From: Seison nebaliae
Lineage: Eukaryota; Rotifera; Pararotatoria; Seisonacea; Seisonidae
DNA: 64,000 nt
Assembly: GCA_023231475.1 (NCBI GenBank)
Contig: JALJEE010002086.1
Coordinates: forward strand, 51,996 to 115,995
Direction: 5' to 3'
In this document: positions 24,323-36,464 of the stretch, one piece after another
How the letters are laid out: every line of letters starts with the position of its first letter
How positions within the stretch are numbered: the first letter of the stretch is position 1
Translations under genes and position numbers: made by a program
Notes under the pieces: generated by a model
Database searches by the model: none
The model's input: the letters and a program-made list of their open reading frames with translations, nothing else
Told to the model about the DNA's origin: nothing

Positions 24323-27300
24323 TTATGGAAAAGGACGTGGTCGGGGAATGAGTCTCCGAGGAGGATTTGGTGGTCGTGGATTACGTTTATTTGACGGTTT
24401 ACTGTCCGGCCATTGGATTGGTTCAATTGTTGGTTGATCTAAAAAAGAAGAAATAAAAAATTTTGTGAAAAATCATTCTAACGACGTTGGGGAGAATTTG
24501 GTGTGGTTGAAGGTAGAAGGTTGGAGGAGGAAGCGGAGGTAGGACTGGGAATGATGGAAGAGATTGAATAAATGTTAGAAGATGTTAGACCGATGTCACT
24601 TTCCTCAAAAGTCGTTAACGCATTATTATTTTGATTGTGTGATTGATTGTTTGAGGTGAGAACGATTTTTGGTAAGTCGAAATCGTTTTCTGATGATTTT
24701 GTGTTATTGGAAGACTCGTCGATGTCCAAAGGATCGTCGTCCGATGAAATGATGTCAATCTCGTCAGTCGAATTTGATTCGTCATGACTTATTCTCGATC
24801 TCTTCTCATCGACTTCATCCTCATCCATCGACCGTTTATTCCCGGTCGTATTACCATCATCTGATTGAGGAATGATATTTAAAGGATTATTCGTTGTTGA
24901 TTGATCAACATTATCTTTTTCTTCTTTGTCTGGATGAAGAGTCTTGTTGAAATGTTCCAGCGCTTTATTTCGACAATTTAATATGATATATTCTTTCTGT
25001 AACGATTCGCGTTGTTTCTGCTCCTGCTCGTAATTCTTTCGATAATGAAGACACAATTGAGCAGTTTTTGAAAATTTCATTTTGATATTTTCCAATTCTT
25101 TAAACTTTTCCATATTTACTGCATTCGTTTCATTCAACTTCTCCGTCAAATCTTCCCATTTCGTTTCAGACTGATAAGATGAACATTCGATTTTGTAGAT
25201 TCTTTCAATTTCCTTCAAATTCTTCTCATATCTCTCATTCCTTTTCATCAATTCCTGATAATTCTTATTGAGATGAATGGTCATTCGATTACATTCTTCA
25301 TTCGACCGTGACAATTCCTCATTCATTCTCAACAACTCGTCATTCCTCCTCGTTATTTCTTCATAATTCCTATTCAATTCGTTATAATCATTTTCTAATT
25401 GTGAAATCTCTTCCTTGAAACTCTCTTCAATCGTCTCATTTTTTGATAATTCTCTTCTCAATTCTTCTTTCTCATCCTCTACACTCTGCAACACCTCTGT
25501 CAATGGAACTGTTTGTCCATTTTCGCTCGTCAACGACGAATTCCAATGTTCAATTTCCTTTTCCGCTATAGCAAGTCGAGAGATCAATCGGAAGTTTTGT
25601 CTAGTAACATTTTCATAATTCTCTTCCACTTCGATCTGTCTCAATAACATGGATAGACATTGTGTGATACCTTCTTTCTCACATCGAATTTCTTCCACTT
25701 TCTCATCAATTTCTTTTTCATATTTATTTATCCCAATTATATTCATCTCTCCTCCTTCTCTTAGAGTGGTTAATTCTATAATTATTCCATCAATTCGTTT
25801 CGATATTGTTTCTTGTGATCTCTTTAAATTTTCTCCTTCCAATCGAATCTTCTCCAATTCTCTTTCATATTCATTTTCTAGATGAACGACGGTTTGATTC
25901 AATTCCTTCTTCTCCAAAGTTAACGTCTCTAACGTTTTCTTCAATTCTTCCATGGTCATGTTATTGGTAAATAATAAATTATTCGATTTCGTCTCATTTT
26001 CTAATAGAATTCGATTATCTTTCTTCATATTCTCCAATTGTTCTTTCAAATCTTCCACATCGTTCGACTGATTCGTCATCGTTTCATCGAAGTATTTCAG
26101 TTTGTCATCATTCGATGAGACATGAAAATCTTTCTCGAAATCGTCACCATTCTTCTCAATCAATTCACATTTCAATTCGTTGTTCAATTTAATGAAATCG
26201 GCCAATTTGACATCTTTCTCCCTCGTCACTTCTCTCAGATCGTCCAATTCTTTTCTCAATTCAACACTCTCTTCATTCCATGAAACTAAATCTTTATCTT
26301 TCTCTCTTATCTGGAATGCAATCGAATCGTTCAACAATCGATAATCTTCTTCCAATTGTTTATTGAGATCAATTGACTGATCTAAATTCTTTTGAATTGT
26401 ATCATGTTTCTCTCGTAACATTCGATTCTCTTTCAGTAACAATTCATGTTGTTTTTTCACATCGATTAATTGTGTTTCAAATAATGAAACAGATTTCCTA
26501 TTCGTTACATTACTTTTATATTTACTGCAAACGGACATATCACTCTCATCATTTTTACTTTCACGTTCATTCTCCATCTCTTCATTCCCATCAATAATGA
26601 TTTGATCATATTCATTATATTTCAGTTTAATCTCATTCAACTTCTTCAACATTCTCCTCGATTCATTCCTCTCATCTTCCACCTCTTTCTTCAACTCATC
26701 CATTGAAATTCTATTCATTTTCATTTGATCACTTAACGTCTGGTTGATGGAAGTGATCTCTATTAATTGTCTTTCCAATTGATCGACAGTTGTTGAATAT
26801 TGTAAATTTTCCATGTGATGGAATTGTTCTTTTTCTTTCATCATCATCTTCACATCTTCTATTTCTTTCCTTAATTTCAAATTATCTTCATCAGATGTCG
26901 ATGACAATTTACTCTCTATACTCTCCAACTTCATTATGAGAGATCGTTGTGAATGATATTGCTGCTCAATCATCATATCCCTATTTAATTGCATTTCATC
27001 ATATTGACGACGATAATGTCCTAAAGATATTTGAGACTTTTCATATTCTTTTCTCAATTCACTCAATTCTTGTCGGTCATTCAAAATATCTTTCTCTATT
27101 TTTATCTTCTCTTCTCTCAATTGCTTGACAGTTTCCAAAAAATTCGTTTCCTTCTCTCCGAACAAATTCCGTTCGATAATCAATTCATTAATCTCCTTTT
27201 CATGTGTCGCATTATCAATCTGTGCGGTATCGTAAAGTATCTTTATTTCATTCAATTCATTACGCAATTTACATTCATCTAATTTGTTCTGTTCCATTTC

Positions 27301-29313
27301 CATCAATTTATCAGATGATATCAAATTCCTATCAATTATTGTCAATCTCTCCTCTAATTGACTCCAATGATCAGATTTCTCTCGTAGCTCCACCACTTCC
27401 TCCGATGTCAATTTCCATCGTTTCCGATATTCTTCACTCTTTTCCTTCTCTTGATTTATTTGTACATGTTGACGGATCTTTAACATTTCCAACATCTCAA
27501 CCTTCTTCTCACTATTCTCTAATTTATTCATGATAATTCCATTCTTCTCCTTCCATTCCATTACAGTCTTATCAACGGCCTCCTTCACTTCACTCGTATG
27601 ATTGTCAGTCATTTCACGAATTACTCCGATTATTCGTCGATTCTGCGTTTGTAATTCTCGAATATTTTTGAAGTGAATGAATTGTTTCGTGATTTTCGAT
27701 TGAGCATTAAGCGATGATTGAAGGATTTGAGGCGAATTCTCTACATCCTCTTGTTGATCATTCAATAAATTCTGTATTTGTGACGACAAATCACCATTCA
27801 ATTGTTCCACATTTTCCTTCTCCTTCAACACTTTTTTCAATTCACTTTCAACATTCTCTAATTTCTCCTGGACACATTTGAATTCTTTTTCAAAATCTTT
27901 ATAATTCTTTTCCGATTTCTCCAATTTCATCTTCATCTTATTATATTCCTCCTTCCTCTTCATCAACAATGGAGTTTTCTGATAATTATATTGTTGGAGA
28001 TCCGTCAACATTCGTTCGGAAAGTCGTCGTTTATGTTGTTCTCCTTTCAATTCGAGGAGATTGTTCTGATATTGAGTGAGAATTTGTGTCAATCGCATTC
28101 CTTCCTTTAAACTCCCAAGAATATTATCTTCTTCATTGAATTGCATGGCAAGTGGAAATCGTTTCCTCACCTCCTTCACATCCAACAACTCACTTATTCT
28201 CAACTCATGACGTTTATTCGATTCACAAATTTTCAATGTCTTATTTGCCATCTCTAATTCGCATATCAATTCCTTATTTTCTTTCATTGTTATTTTCACC
28301 GATTCTTCCGACGAACGAATTGTTGATTGTAATTCATCCATTTTCTTCCAATAATTCTCTTCATTTTTCTTCAAATTATCATATTCTTCACTCCATTGAT
28401 TCTTTAAATTCACCATTTCCTCCCTTTTCGTTCGTTGATAATCATTAAACAAATTAGTGATTCGTTCTAATTCTTTCTCTAATTTCTTCTCACTCTCCAC
28501 CAAATGTCGATTCTCCATTTCGTATCTCGTCTTTTCCAAAATTAGTTCACATTCAACATTTTTCCTTTCTCTCATTTGTCTATGACGATTATCTTCCATC
28601 GTAACCAATCGTTGACATTTAAGATTCATTGTATCCAACTTCTTCGTCAATTCCATCGTTTTTGATAAAGATTCCGTCTCAATTTGCTGTCGATCCATTT
28701 TTACTTCATCCAATTCATTCATCCGTCTCATTAGTTCACTCCTCAATTGTTCGATATCAACCTCATAACCATAGCTTCGTCTATTTACCTCATCCAATTG
28801 TAATTTTTGCGTCATCGATTCTGCTAGTAAATTTGCCATTTTCTCATTCAAAAACATGATCTCTTTAGATTTCTCTTGATTACTCACACGTAATTCTTTA
28901 ACCACTCTCTCATATTGATAATTCGCTTCCACATATATCACATTCGATCTCCTTGACTTCTCTAATTCTTCATGGAAATTTTGTAACTCTTTTCTCGTTC
29001 TCTCCAAATCATAACTCAAAATTTTCTCCTTTTCTCTCAGATCTCTATTCTCTTCCGATGAAATTTTCAATCGTTTCTCTTCTTCTCTCAACATTTCCAT
29101 TGTGCAATTATAATCTTTCTTAGCATTGTCGAATTCGGATTGCATCTCTTTCAACTTCCACTTCCATCCACAACGATCCTCTTCATTCTTGAAATTTAGT
29201 GATTTGATCTCATCTCTCAATTCTTGGTCTCTCGAAACAATTCTTTCTTTCAACCGCTCATCCATTTCCCTCCATTTCTCTTCATCAACAATCTGTTCTA
29301 TTGGTGTCTCCAT
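24323..29313 (-). CDS. Mtor: Nucleoprotein TPR / Megator, nuclear pore basket coiled-coil protein
   Basis: TPR forms the nuclear basket of the pore and acts in mRNA export, chromatin organisation and spindle checkpoint control. Exons are complement(24323..24438, 24483..29313), giving 1648 residues. The 44-bp intron starts GTTAGA. The ATG at 29313 (METPIEQ) is used; the frame upstream holds only a TTG and then a stop. Nearly all of the first 1450 residues are heptad coiled coil. Family-specific marks are the stretch near residues 545-570 (HFKNIRELQTQNRRI, TPR-type FRNIEELQQQN) and the coiled-coil exit near residue 1440 (KFSKTAQLCLHYRKNYEQ, TPR-type IGRRYKTQYEE). An acidic Ser/Asp-rich tail with a bipartite-like basic signal (KRSMDEDEVDEKRSR) follows, as in TPR. 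The last small exon adds an Arg/Pro-rich end (PRRLIPRPRPFP). The protein is about 700 residues shorter than human TPR or fly Megator, mainly in the C-terminal tail. Confidence 0.87.
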
Positions 29314-30503
29314 ATCACCAATTTCGAACAACTTAAATATTATTCATAAAATTAACTTATCCGAAGCTTAAAATTTCAAACAACAACTTTTAACTATCAA
29401 TCAATCAAAACGAGACTACTCTATACATGAATATTTCCCGCTTCAAAATAAATAACAATAACTTACCTTTATTTTTCATCCTTCTCATAAATATGAAATG
29501 AAAATTTATCGTAAACACTTTAAAAATGATTCTAGTTAAAAATAGTGTTGATTCTGTGGGATTTTTTTTCAAATGCAGAGGCTTGGTGCGCACTTGACAG
29601 TAACGTCGAAAAAAGTAGAATGACTGAAAACATCTGAAATTGGAAGAACATTCTAACTTGTGGAATAAACATCTGCTGTCGCCTTAATTGACAATCGAAA
29701 AGCACATAGGTCCGACAATTGTTATTGTTTCATGTATCATAGTATCATTAAATTGTTAAAGTAGTGGAAGAAATAATTTTAATTCGCTTCACGTCAGAAC
29801 TATGTTCAAGTGACTACTAATTCCCATATCGATTTTCCACCAGGGGTAGGTTATTCTTACTCTTTAAAATCAATCTGATAAGTATGGAAATCGACAAGGA
29901 CGTTCGGAAATATATTGGCTAGAAGATAGTGTAAAAAAAATTATACATATTTGTAATTAATGTACATTTTCGACCAAGGTTTTTTTCCAAAACAATAAGC
30001 TTTTCTATCCCTAATTTTATCCGACACAAAAATAGTCTATTACTAATTGCTGGAAGAACACATTCTTAAATTCATCAATGAAAAAAAATGGAATCCAAAG
30101 AAAAAATATGTGGATTAGAATCGTTGGATTCGGTTTTGGAAGAAGTTACGTGTTCGTTTTATTTCGAACATTCTTCATATCCAATATTACGACAATATCA
30201 ATTATGATGTATTATAATTTCCGAAATGTAATTTATAATTTTATTAGAAATTTTCGAGAGCGATTCAGCGAATTAAATTCTTCTTTATATTACAAAGCGA
30301 CAACACAATTAATAGCAATTTTTTTTCAGGAAATAACTTGCGAATTTGATTTCCTCTAGAAGGAAATCCACAATGAATTGAACGTAATGAGATGTGACAT
30401 TATCATTCGGACTAATGAATTTGCTTGGTGAATTTCGTTGAAAATCGATCTGAAAAAGAGTCTGATGACATATGTTCCTTATTAAATAGAAAGGATAAAA
30501 AAT
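29314..30503. other. TPR 5' flank and spacer
   Basis: On the minus strand, AAAG|GTAAGT at about 29465 is a canonical-looking donor that could end a 5' UTR exon of the TPR gene. No matching coding exon is seen. The remainder is AT-rich without coding ORFs. Confidence 0.4.
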
Positions 30504-31592
30504 TTGTATTCCAAACTCAAATTCGTCATCGCAGACGAAATGAATGAACGTCAGGAGTCGATAAATTTTGGCCAATCAGCGAGGTTTCTTGAGTCGGAAC
30601 CTGAAAATGAGGAATATGAAAACGTGTTTACCCCTACAATTGATGCTAGTCCTGTTGTTTCCATTCACGATTATTCAGAGAGCGATAAGGAGAACTATGA
30701 TGATGACTTCTAATTTGATGATGATGATGAAGTTTATACGACAGATGATGATGAATATGATGCAGATCACATCGTGAAAGAGAAGATCGAAAGAGAAGAA
30801 TAGATAGCGCCATCGATAATTTTCTTCCATGAAAAATTGTTTCTCCCATTTGAAAAATAAACAACATATTCGAAATATTGAAGACGTGGTTATTAAAAAT
30901 CGATGAAGGAAGTTTCAATTTTCGAAATGGGCAAATCTTCTTCACGAGAAGTACATTGAACTACGAATGAAGAACGCCATAATTCATACAGATGGTCTTA
31001 TCAGAATCGCATATGAGATCAACGACAATTCCGAGAAGCCGATTGAGAATTTTAATGGATAAAATTATGCCTTATTCCCGCCTGCAATCAAAATCAGAAA
31101 ACCTTACTTTTGGTGGATGGTTGGAGAGGTTTTCGGAATACGGAGGAGTTTTTGAGTGGAGAATTCGGAAACTCCAACATACATGTTCGCCATATTCCCG
31201 ATAAAACAACTTATTTGGCGCAACCGCTTGATGTTTATGGTTTTCGTCTTTGGAAGACATTTATTTGGCGAATTACACAACATATTCTTCCTCGTAGAAA
31301 TGATATAAAAATCCATAACCGTCAAACAATAATTAAAATACAATCGTTAGTTTATCTCCAATTATCCGCCTGAAGTTTTAAAAAATTATTCCAAGTTGGC
31401 TGGAAAGTGACCTGATATATCGAAAGAGAGCCGGATGAAGAGAAACACCGAATAGTCGACGAAATCTACTTTAAATTTCGTATGGAAAATTGTTCGAAAC
31501 ATTCTAACACTACATCTTTCTTCAGGTGCGGCCGTTGTAATCTATTCTTGTGTTTCGGGTGTTTCTACGACGACCACCATTTGTGCACATAG
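30504..31592 (+). pseudogene. Decayed DDE transposase, pogo/Tc5-like, with a C-terminal Cys/His cluster
   Basis: Several short plus-strand frames read as pieces of one transposase broken by stops and frameshifts. The start (about 30504) codes an acidic N-terminal piece (..SESDKENYDDDF). At about 31100-31135 LLLVDGWRGF matches the second catalytic Asp motif, and at about 31200-31240 DKTTYLAQPLDVYGFR matches the third (QPLD) motif of DDE_1 endonucleases. The frame ends in a cluster CGRCNLFLCFGCFYDDHHLC, a possible zinc-binding end, before TAG at 31590. No terminal inverted repeat was recognised around it. The 236-bp part 31290-31525 recurs inverted inside the element at 34.57-35.85 kb. Confidence 0.65.
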
Positions 31593-31800
31593 GTGTGATT
31601 ATTCCTATTTATTCGTGTCATTTTCCATAATTAAATTCAATCATTTCATTCGATCAATTAGATGAACAACTTGAAATCGATACTATTCAAATTTATTCAA
31701 AAACGAAATGATATGAAATCAATTTGTATGATAATGAAGGAGATTATTGGAAATGAAGAACATTTGAAATTATTTAATTTATTTATTTTCGATTCCAAAT

Positions 31801-32192
31801 TGTTGATTGATATTATATCGATTATATCCGAATAAATCTCGATTAAGATTAATATTTTACGATGATACCATCATTCCATGGAAACTTCTCATTCTGAAAT
31901 TGTCCAATCTTCTAATTGTCCAATTGTCTTTCTTGACTATCACCCAGATAAATGATGAATCAAATAAACAAATTCAACGATCGAATGCGACATTTGAGCG
32001 ATTAGAGAAGAATTGACAGAATATTAGTATTTTTCGTTCCATGCCACAAATACATCAATCCACAAATCTTGAACTAATTCTTTTTATTTTCCATTCCATA
32101 TTGTTGATTGATATTATATCGATTATATCCGAATAAACCTCGATTAGGGTGAACATTTGACGACGACACCATCGTTCCATGGAAACTTCTCA
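31801..32192. repeat. Direct repeat of about 91 bp, 301 bp apart
   Basis: Copies at 31801-31891 and 32102-32192 start TGTTGATTGATATTATATCG and end TTCCATGGAAACTTCTCA, with about ten differences. They suggest a local tandem duplication with a period of 301 bp. No coding meaning is seen. Confidence 0.85.
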
Positions 32193-32488
32193 CAATTAAT
32201 TGACATTGTCGAACAGATGTAAGCCAGATATCTAAGAGGGTCTTAAAAATGTCTCAGACAAAAAGAACACTGGAACACCATGTAAGAAAGTAAATGGTAC
32301 TATCATCAAACTTTCCTCTTCCCAATTCTGAGAGAGAGACTCAACGTATATTATTACTTTCAGCATATTTCTTCACTTTAAGAAATTGCTACCGAAAAGT
32401 TTAAATTGTGCATCAAAAAACTAAAAAAGTTTATTACTTTGAATTCTCTTTAAAAGGTTTAATAAAGGAATTTCTTCTTTTTCATAAA

Positions 32489-34089
32489 TTACGGATTGAA
32501 GTAAACATGTTTTTGCAAATATCCATGGGCTTCCGTTATCTGGGAATACTGGACGTCGTGTAATGGAGATTGAGATCTGCAGACCATGTCCTTTTGAATC
32601 TGTAATGAATAAAAATATATGTTAGACGATGATGATAAAGAAAATTTTATTAATTCTTATAGAAATAACATAATTTTTTCTAAAGAAAAAATAAGAATTA
32701 TGTAAAAAAAAGTGATAAATTCGTTTCTTTTATTATTTTTCATTAAGTCAACTAATAATGAATTAGTAAAATTTTAACTAACTAATTTGGTGAGGCTGTC
32801 GAGTGTATTAGCGTGTGCATATTGGAAAAAGATTGTATAAAGTGATTCGATGAATCTGGATCCTGTATCTTCCATCCTATATGACACATGACCAGGTATC
32901 GTCGAATAGAAGACGAAGAAGTCCAATCTTTTCGGAAGTTCGAGTGTAATATCCCTGGTGATATGTGTGTTCTTGGTGGGAGTATTGAGGGCAACAGCCA
33001 AATCCGATTTCAATTTAGCATACATCTCCTGTTCGTTCAGTCTCGTTTCTTCGGACTCGGCACCACGACAAGATTGAATGAAAAATAATTTGGGTTTGTT
33101 CAACAGAATTTGATTGAAATTATCGAAAATTTCCTTTAACTGATAAAGAATGATGAAAGTAAACAAATGAACGAAGGAATAACTCCCATGGGATATCCGT
33201 CACAGAAATAAATTTTATCGACATCCCCATGACTTAGAATACATACGATGAGAGCATCAAATTCATTTGCGTTTGATCGCTTAGCGAAATCTTTTAAACA
33301 TTCTTCAGCGAACTGAAAGAGATGGAAAAATTGAGAAGAAGAATTAGATTAAACGTCGAGTGTGCCATTTTGGAGAACGAAGACATTAAAATTCAATTCT
33401 TGCCATAAATGAATTAAACGATTGCGGTCAATATCGGAACCGATTCTATTGGAGAAAGTAGTGTTCTTATAAAAGACGTTGTTGATTATCAAAACATTTC
33501 CATGCGGTTCATTATACATTGAATAATAGCCCACGTTGTTCTCGTTTTCCATTTGATTTATTGATTTGTTGACGGTAGGAGATTGAATGTTCTGATTGAA
33601 TGTCGAACTGACATATGAAGAATTCCTAACAATTCGACTGGAAGTAATAAACTCACATTGACATTCATCTATCGTCAATTTTGATCTGATATTATCATTC
33701 GATGAATTAAAAACATCATTCGTCATTTTATACAAATTATATTTCAATTCAACAATTTGATCTGATTTCAACATGAATCCATTTAATTTGTGCAATTCAT
33801 TCCGAAAATAATCCAGCACCGTCTTATTCTCGTTCAAATTAGTGTCCAACACATTGAGAAACTGAAAGAATATTTTCTTACTAAAATGTTTCCAGATATG
33901 TGTGTGAAGTGTCCGAATTGCATATGTCTCATTTTGAGAATTATCCACCTTAATTTTGGGAAGATATCGACGTGTCATCTTTTCAATCAACTTTTTTGGA
34001 TTGTGCAATTCATTCAAGAGGACGAGTCTCGATCCTAGCCAGATGTCTAATAAATCCGAATGTTCATTATTTCCTTCTTCTTTCTTCAT
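32489..34089 (-). CDS. Initiator-type caspase with a CARD-like prodomain
   Basis: This is a cysteine protease of the apoptotic cascade, resembling Dronc/CED-3/caspase-9 by architecture. Exons are complement(32489..32599, 32783..33139, 33184..33312, 33355..34089), giving 443 residues; introns are 183, 44 and 42 bp, all starting GTT. Residues 1-100 look like a CARD (helical, ..IWKHFSKKIFFQFLNVLDTN..). The p20 domain starts near 190 with NVLIINNVFY and NRIGSDIDRNRL. The catalytic His lies in CILSHGD (about His273). The catalytic Cys is in FFIQSCRGAE (about Cys312); the usual pentapeptide QACRG is here QSCRG. The p10 part shows FVFYSTIPGHVSYR and GSRFIESL, where the usual substrate-pocket Trp is Tyr. 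The last exon ends KHVYFNP. The active site is complete, so the enzyme should be functional. The exact orthologue is not decided. Confidence 0.9.
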
Positions 34090-34573
34090 TCTTAATCTAC
34101 CGATGTGACAAACCTAAATGTTCAATATCAATCAATTAAACTTAAATTTTTAAATGTTCTTCTTATTTCACATTCATGCATTTACTATCCTCATTAATTC
34201 ATTCGATTACAACATGTATTCCTTTTTCAAAATTTTAAATGAACAAAAAAACTATTGAAATATTTCTTAATTTTCATCATTTTTTCACACAATGGTTCTT
34301 TATGAGATTTCTATCAATTAGAAGCCTTACTTTCAAGCAACCACCTCATTTGACACCTCCCATGGCAAACGACTATTTTATTAATGTGATATTTCATACA
34401 ACATTCATCGACAACGGAAATCTCAGTTCAAGTCATTCAAAATTTAAAAAAAATTTAAAAACTTTATACAAATCTTGCTGAGAGAAAGTTGATCTAATAC
34501 CAATCAATTCCAAATTCAGAATAAATAATAGTTTCATATCAATAAATTAAGCACATAAATATAATATCCTAAA
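34090..34573. other. Caspase upstream spacer
   Basis: AT-rich. It probably holds the caspase promoter and 5' UTR. No coding ORF has support. Confidence 0.4.
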
Positions 34574-35852
34574 TTAGTGCTGTGAATATGATCCGTGAGT
34601 CCAAAGTGATAAGACTCGAGTCCTCCATACATTTTGGAAAAAAAATGCCTACACGAAAAAAAAAAATTTCTGAAGAAAGATGTAGTGTTAGAATGTTTCG
34701 AACATTTTTCCATACGAAATTTAAAGTAGATTTCGTCGACTATTCGGTGTTTCTCTTCATCCGGCTCTCTTTCGATATATCTGGCCACTTTCCAGCCAAT
34801 TTGGAATAATTTTTTAAAACTTCAAGCGGATAATTGGTGATAAACTAACGATTGTATTTTAATTATTTTTTGACGGTTATGGATTTTTATATCATTTCTA
34901 TGAGGATGCAATTTGGAAAAGCTATAAGCCAGACTCATGCTTTGGCTCGAGTCCTCTCATGAATCGGAATCGATTCCTCTCTTTAGCATGGTCTTTAGCT
35001 TTAGACAAAATTCGATATTTTTTAATTGCTCATAACTTTCTTCAAATAGCATTATATGCTTAAGGGAGCACACTGTTAGATAGCCCAGTTCAAGCTCTTA
35101 CAATCTTTTCAAATAGTTCTAACTTCGACAAAAATAAATTTAAAAATCGTCGTCAAATAATCGACTAATTAACAAACTTCATTTTCCTCAATTTTTGAGA
35201 TTCGAAAATCATATTTTAGGTTGAGAAATTTTAAAAATATCTAATTTTAAGTAAAATATTCGGGTTCAGCATGAAAAACTGATACAGAATATTAAAAAAA
35301 AAATTTTAAATATCCAATAATTACGTAATTATTGAGCATTGTTCGAAAAGGGGTTTTTTGCATTATCCAAGAAATTTTACTTGATTAAAAAATTTAAATT
35401 GCCCTATCTTCTTCAGCATCATCGATAACCCAGAAATGCATATTCTTATTAAAATTGGTAACATACAACCATATTTTTTTTGCATTTTTTGTGCAAACCT
35501 TTAAACGCTCAGCACGGTACCTAATTTGGAATCGATTTTTATAAAATGGATCGCAAATTGATTGCTTACTATTTTTTAACTTATGTTTAAAACTTCATGT
35601 CAATAACGTCGATATTCTTCATTTTATGGATAAAAGTATAAGAAACATTTTTTAAGTTTTTCTATGGTCACTTAGAGAGGAATCGATTCCGATTCATGAG
35701 AGGACTCGAGCCAAAGCATGAGTCTGGCTAATAGCTTGGCTCGAGCCTTGTATGTATATGACGCTTAGCATGTCTGGATTTTTTTTTTCCAAAATGTATG
35801 GAGGACTCGAGTCTTATCACTTTGAATTCACAGATCATATTCACAGCACTAA
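34574..35852. mobile_element. Inverted-repeat element (non-autonomous DNA transposon) carrying a transposase fragment and a nested second element
   Basis: The ends are terminal inverted repeats of about 75 bp, starting TTAGTGCTGTGAATATGATC on the left and matching in reverse complement on the right, with only a few differences. Inside the left part, 34670-34907 is the inverted copy (about 95% identical) of the C-terminal coding part of the transposase at 31290-31525. So the element is a deletion derivative of a transposon of that family. TCCTA occurs next to both ends and may be the target duplication, but this is not exact. A second element (34927-35729) is inserted in its middle. Confidence 0.75.
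34927..35729. mobile_element. Nested MITE with perfect 56-bp terminal inverted repeats
   Basis: The left end (34927-34982, starting AGCCAGACTCATGCTTTGGC) and the right end (35674-35729) are reverse complements over all 56 bases. The roughly 690-bp interior is AT-rich and non-coding. The perfect ends suggest recent insertion. Both this and the surrounding element share CTCGAGTCCTC in their ends, so the two may use related transposases. Confidence 0.8.
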
Positions 35853-36464
35853 TCCTAATCTAGAAGAACAATCTTTTTTTTTTTAAATTGAAATACCCGT
35901 TGGTATAAATTGAAAGTTTGGATTGAACTTCCTTACGATCAGTGGTAGGAGCCTACGCACGCACCATAATTATGGAATTCTGGAATTTAAAGATAATCTA
36001 ATAATAAAGTAGAATTTGGAAGATGAATCAAAAATCGCCCATATATTGTTAATCGATAGTTGGAACTTAATTCTAATTGAACAATATTTTAATCTAGATG
36101 TTGGACAGTTTTTCATAATGTCACAATATTCGATTATGAGACTTGACATATCTAATAAATTAACGGGGATAAGAGAAGCGGCAAGAGAAGGATGTTGAGA
36201 AGGAATATAGTAAGTTTGTTGAATTAAAGGAAATAATATGTGGCATTGAGAATCGGATTCATTTGTTTACGAATCCTTGAATATAATTCTTATTTTTCGT
36301 TATGATTAACATAGTAATAATGTACACATAAGTGAGAATTGGATGAGGTGTAAATTGAAATTATAAAAAAATATATTAAAATAAGTTGTTGAGGAGTTTT
36401 GGTGATTGTCAATTAAAGCGGATAACTTCCCATTCTTTGTTACTTCTACTACTATCATCATTGA
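35853..36464. other. Spacer upstream of NCLX
   Basis: AT-rich, with no coding ORF supported. The NCLX promoter should be here; no motif is recognised. Confidence 0.4.

Noticed and set aside
25415-29371. Many plus-strand frames opposite TPR
   Set aside because: Antisense shadows of the TPR coiled-coil exon.
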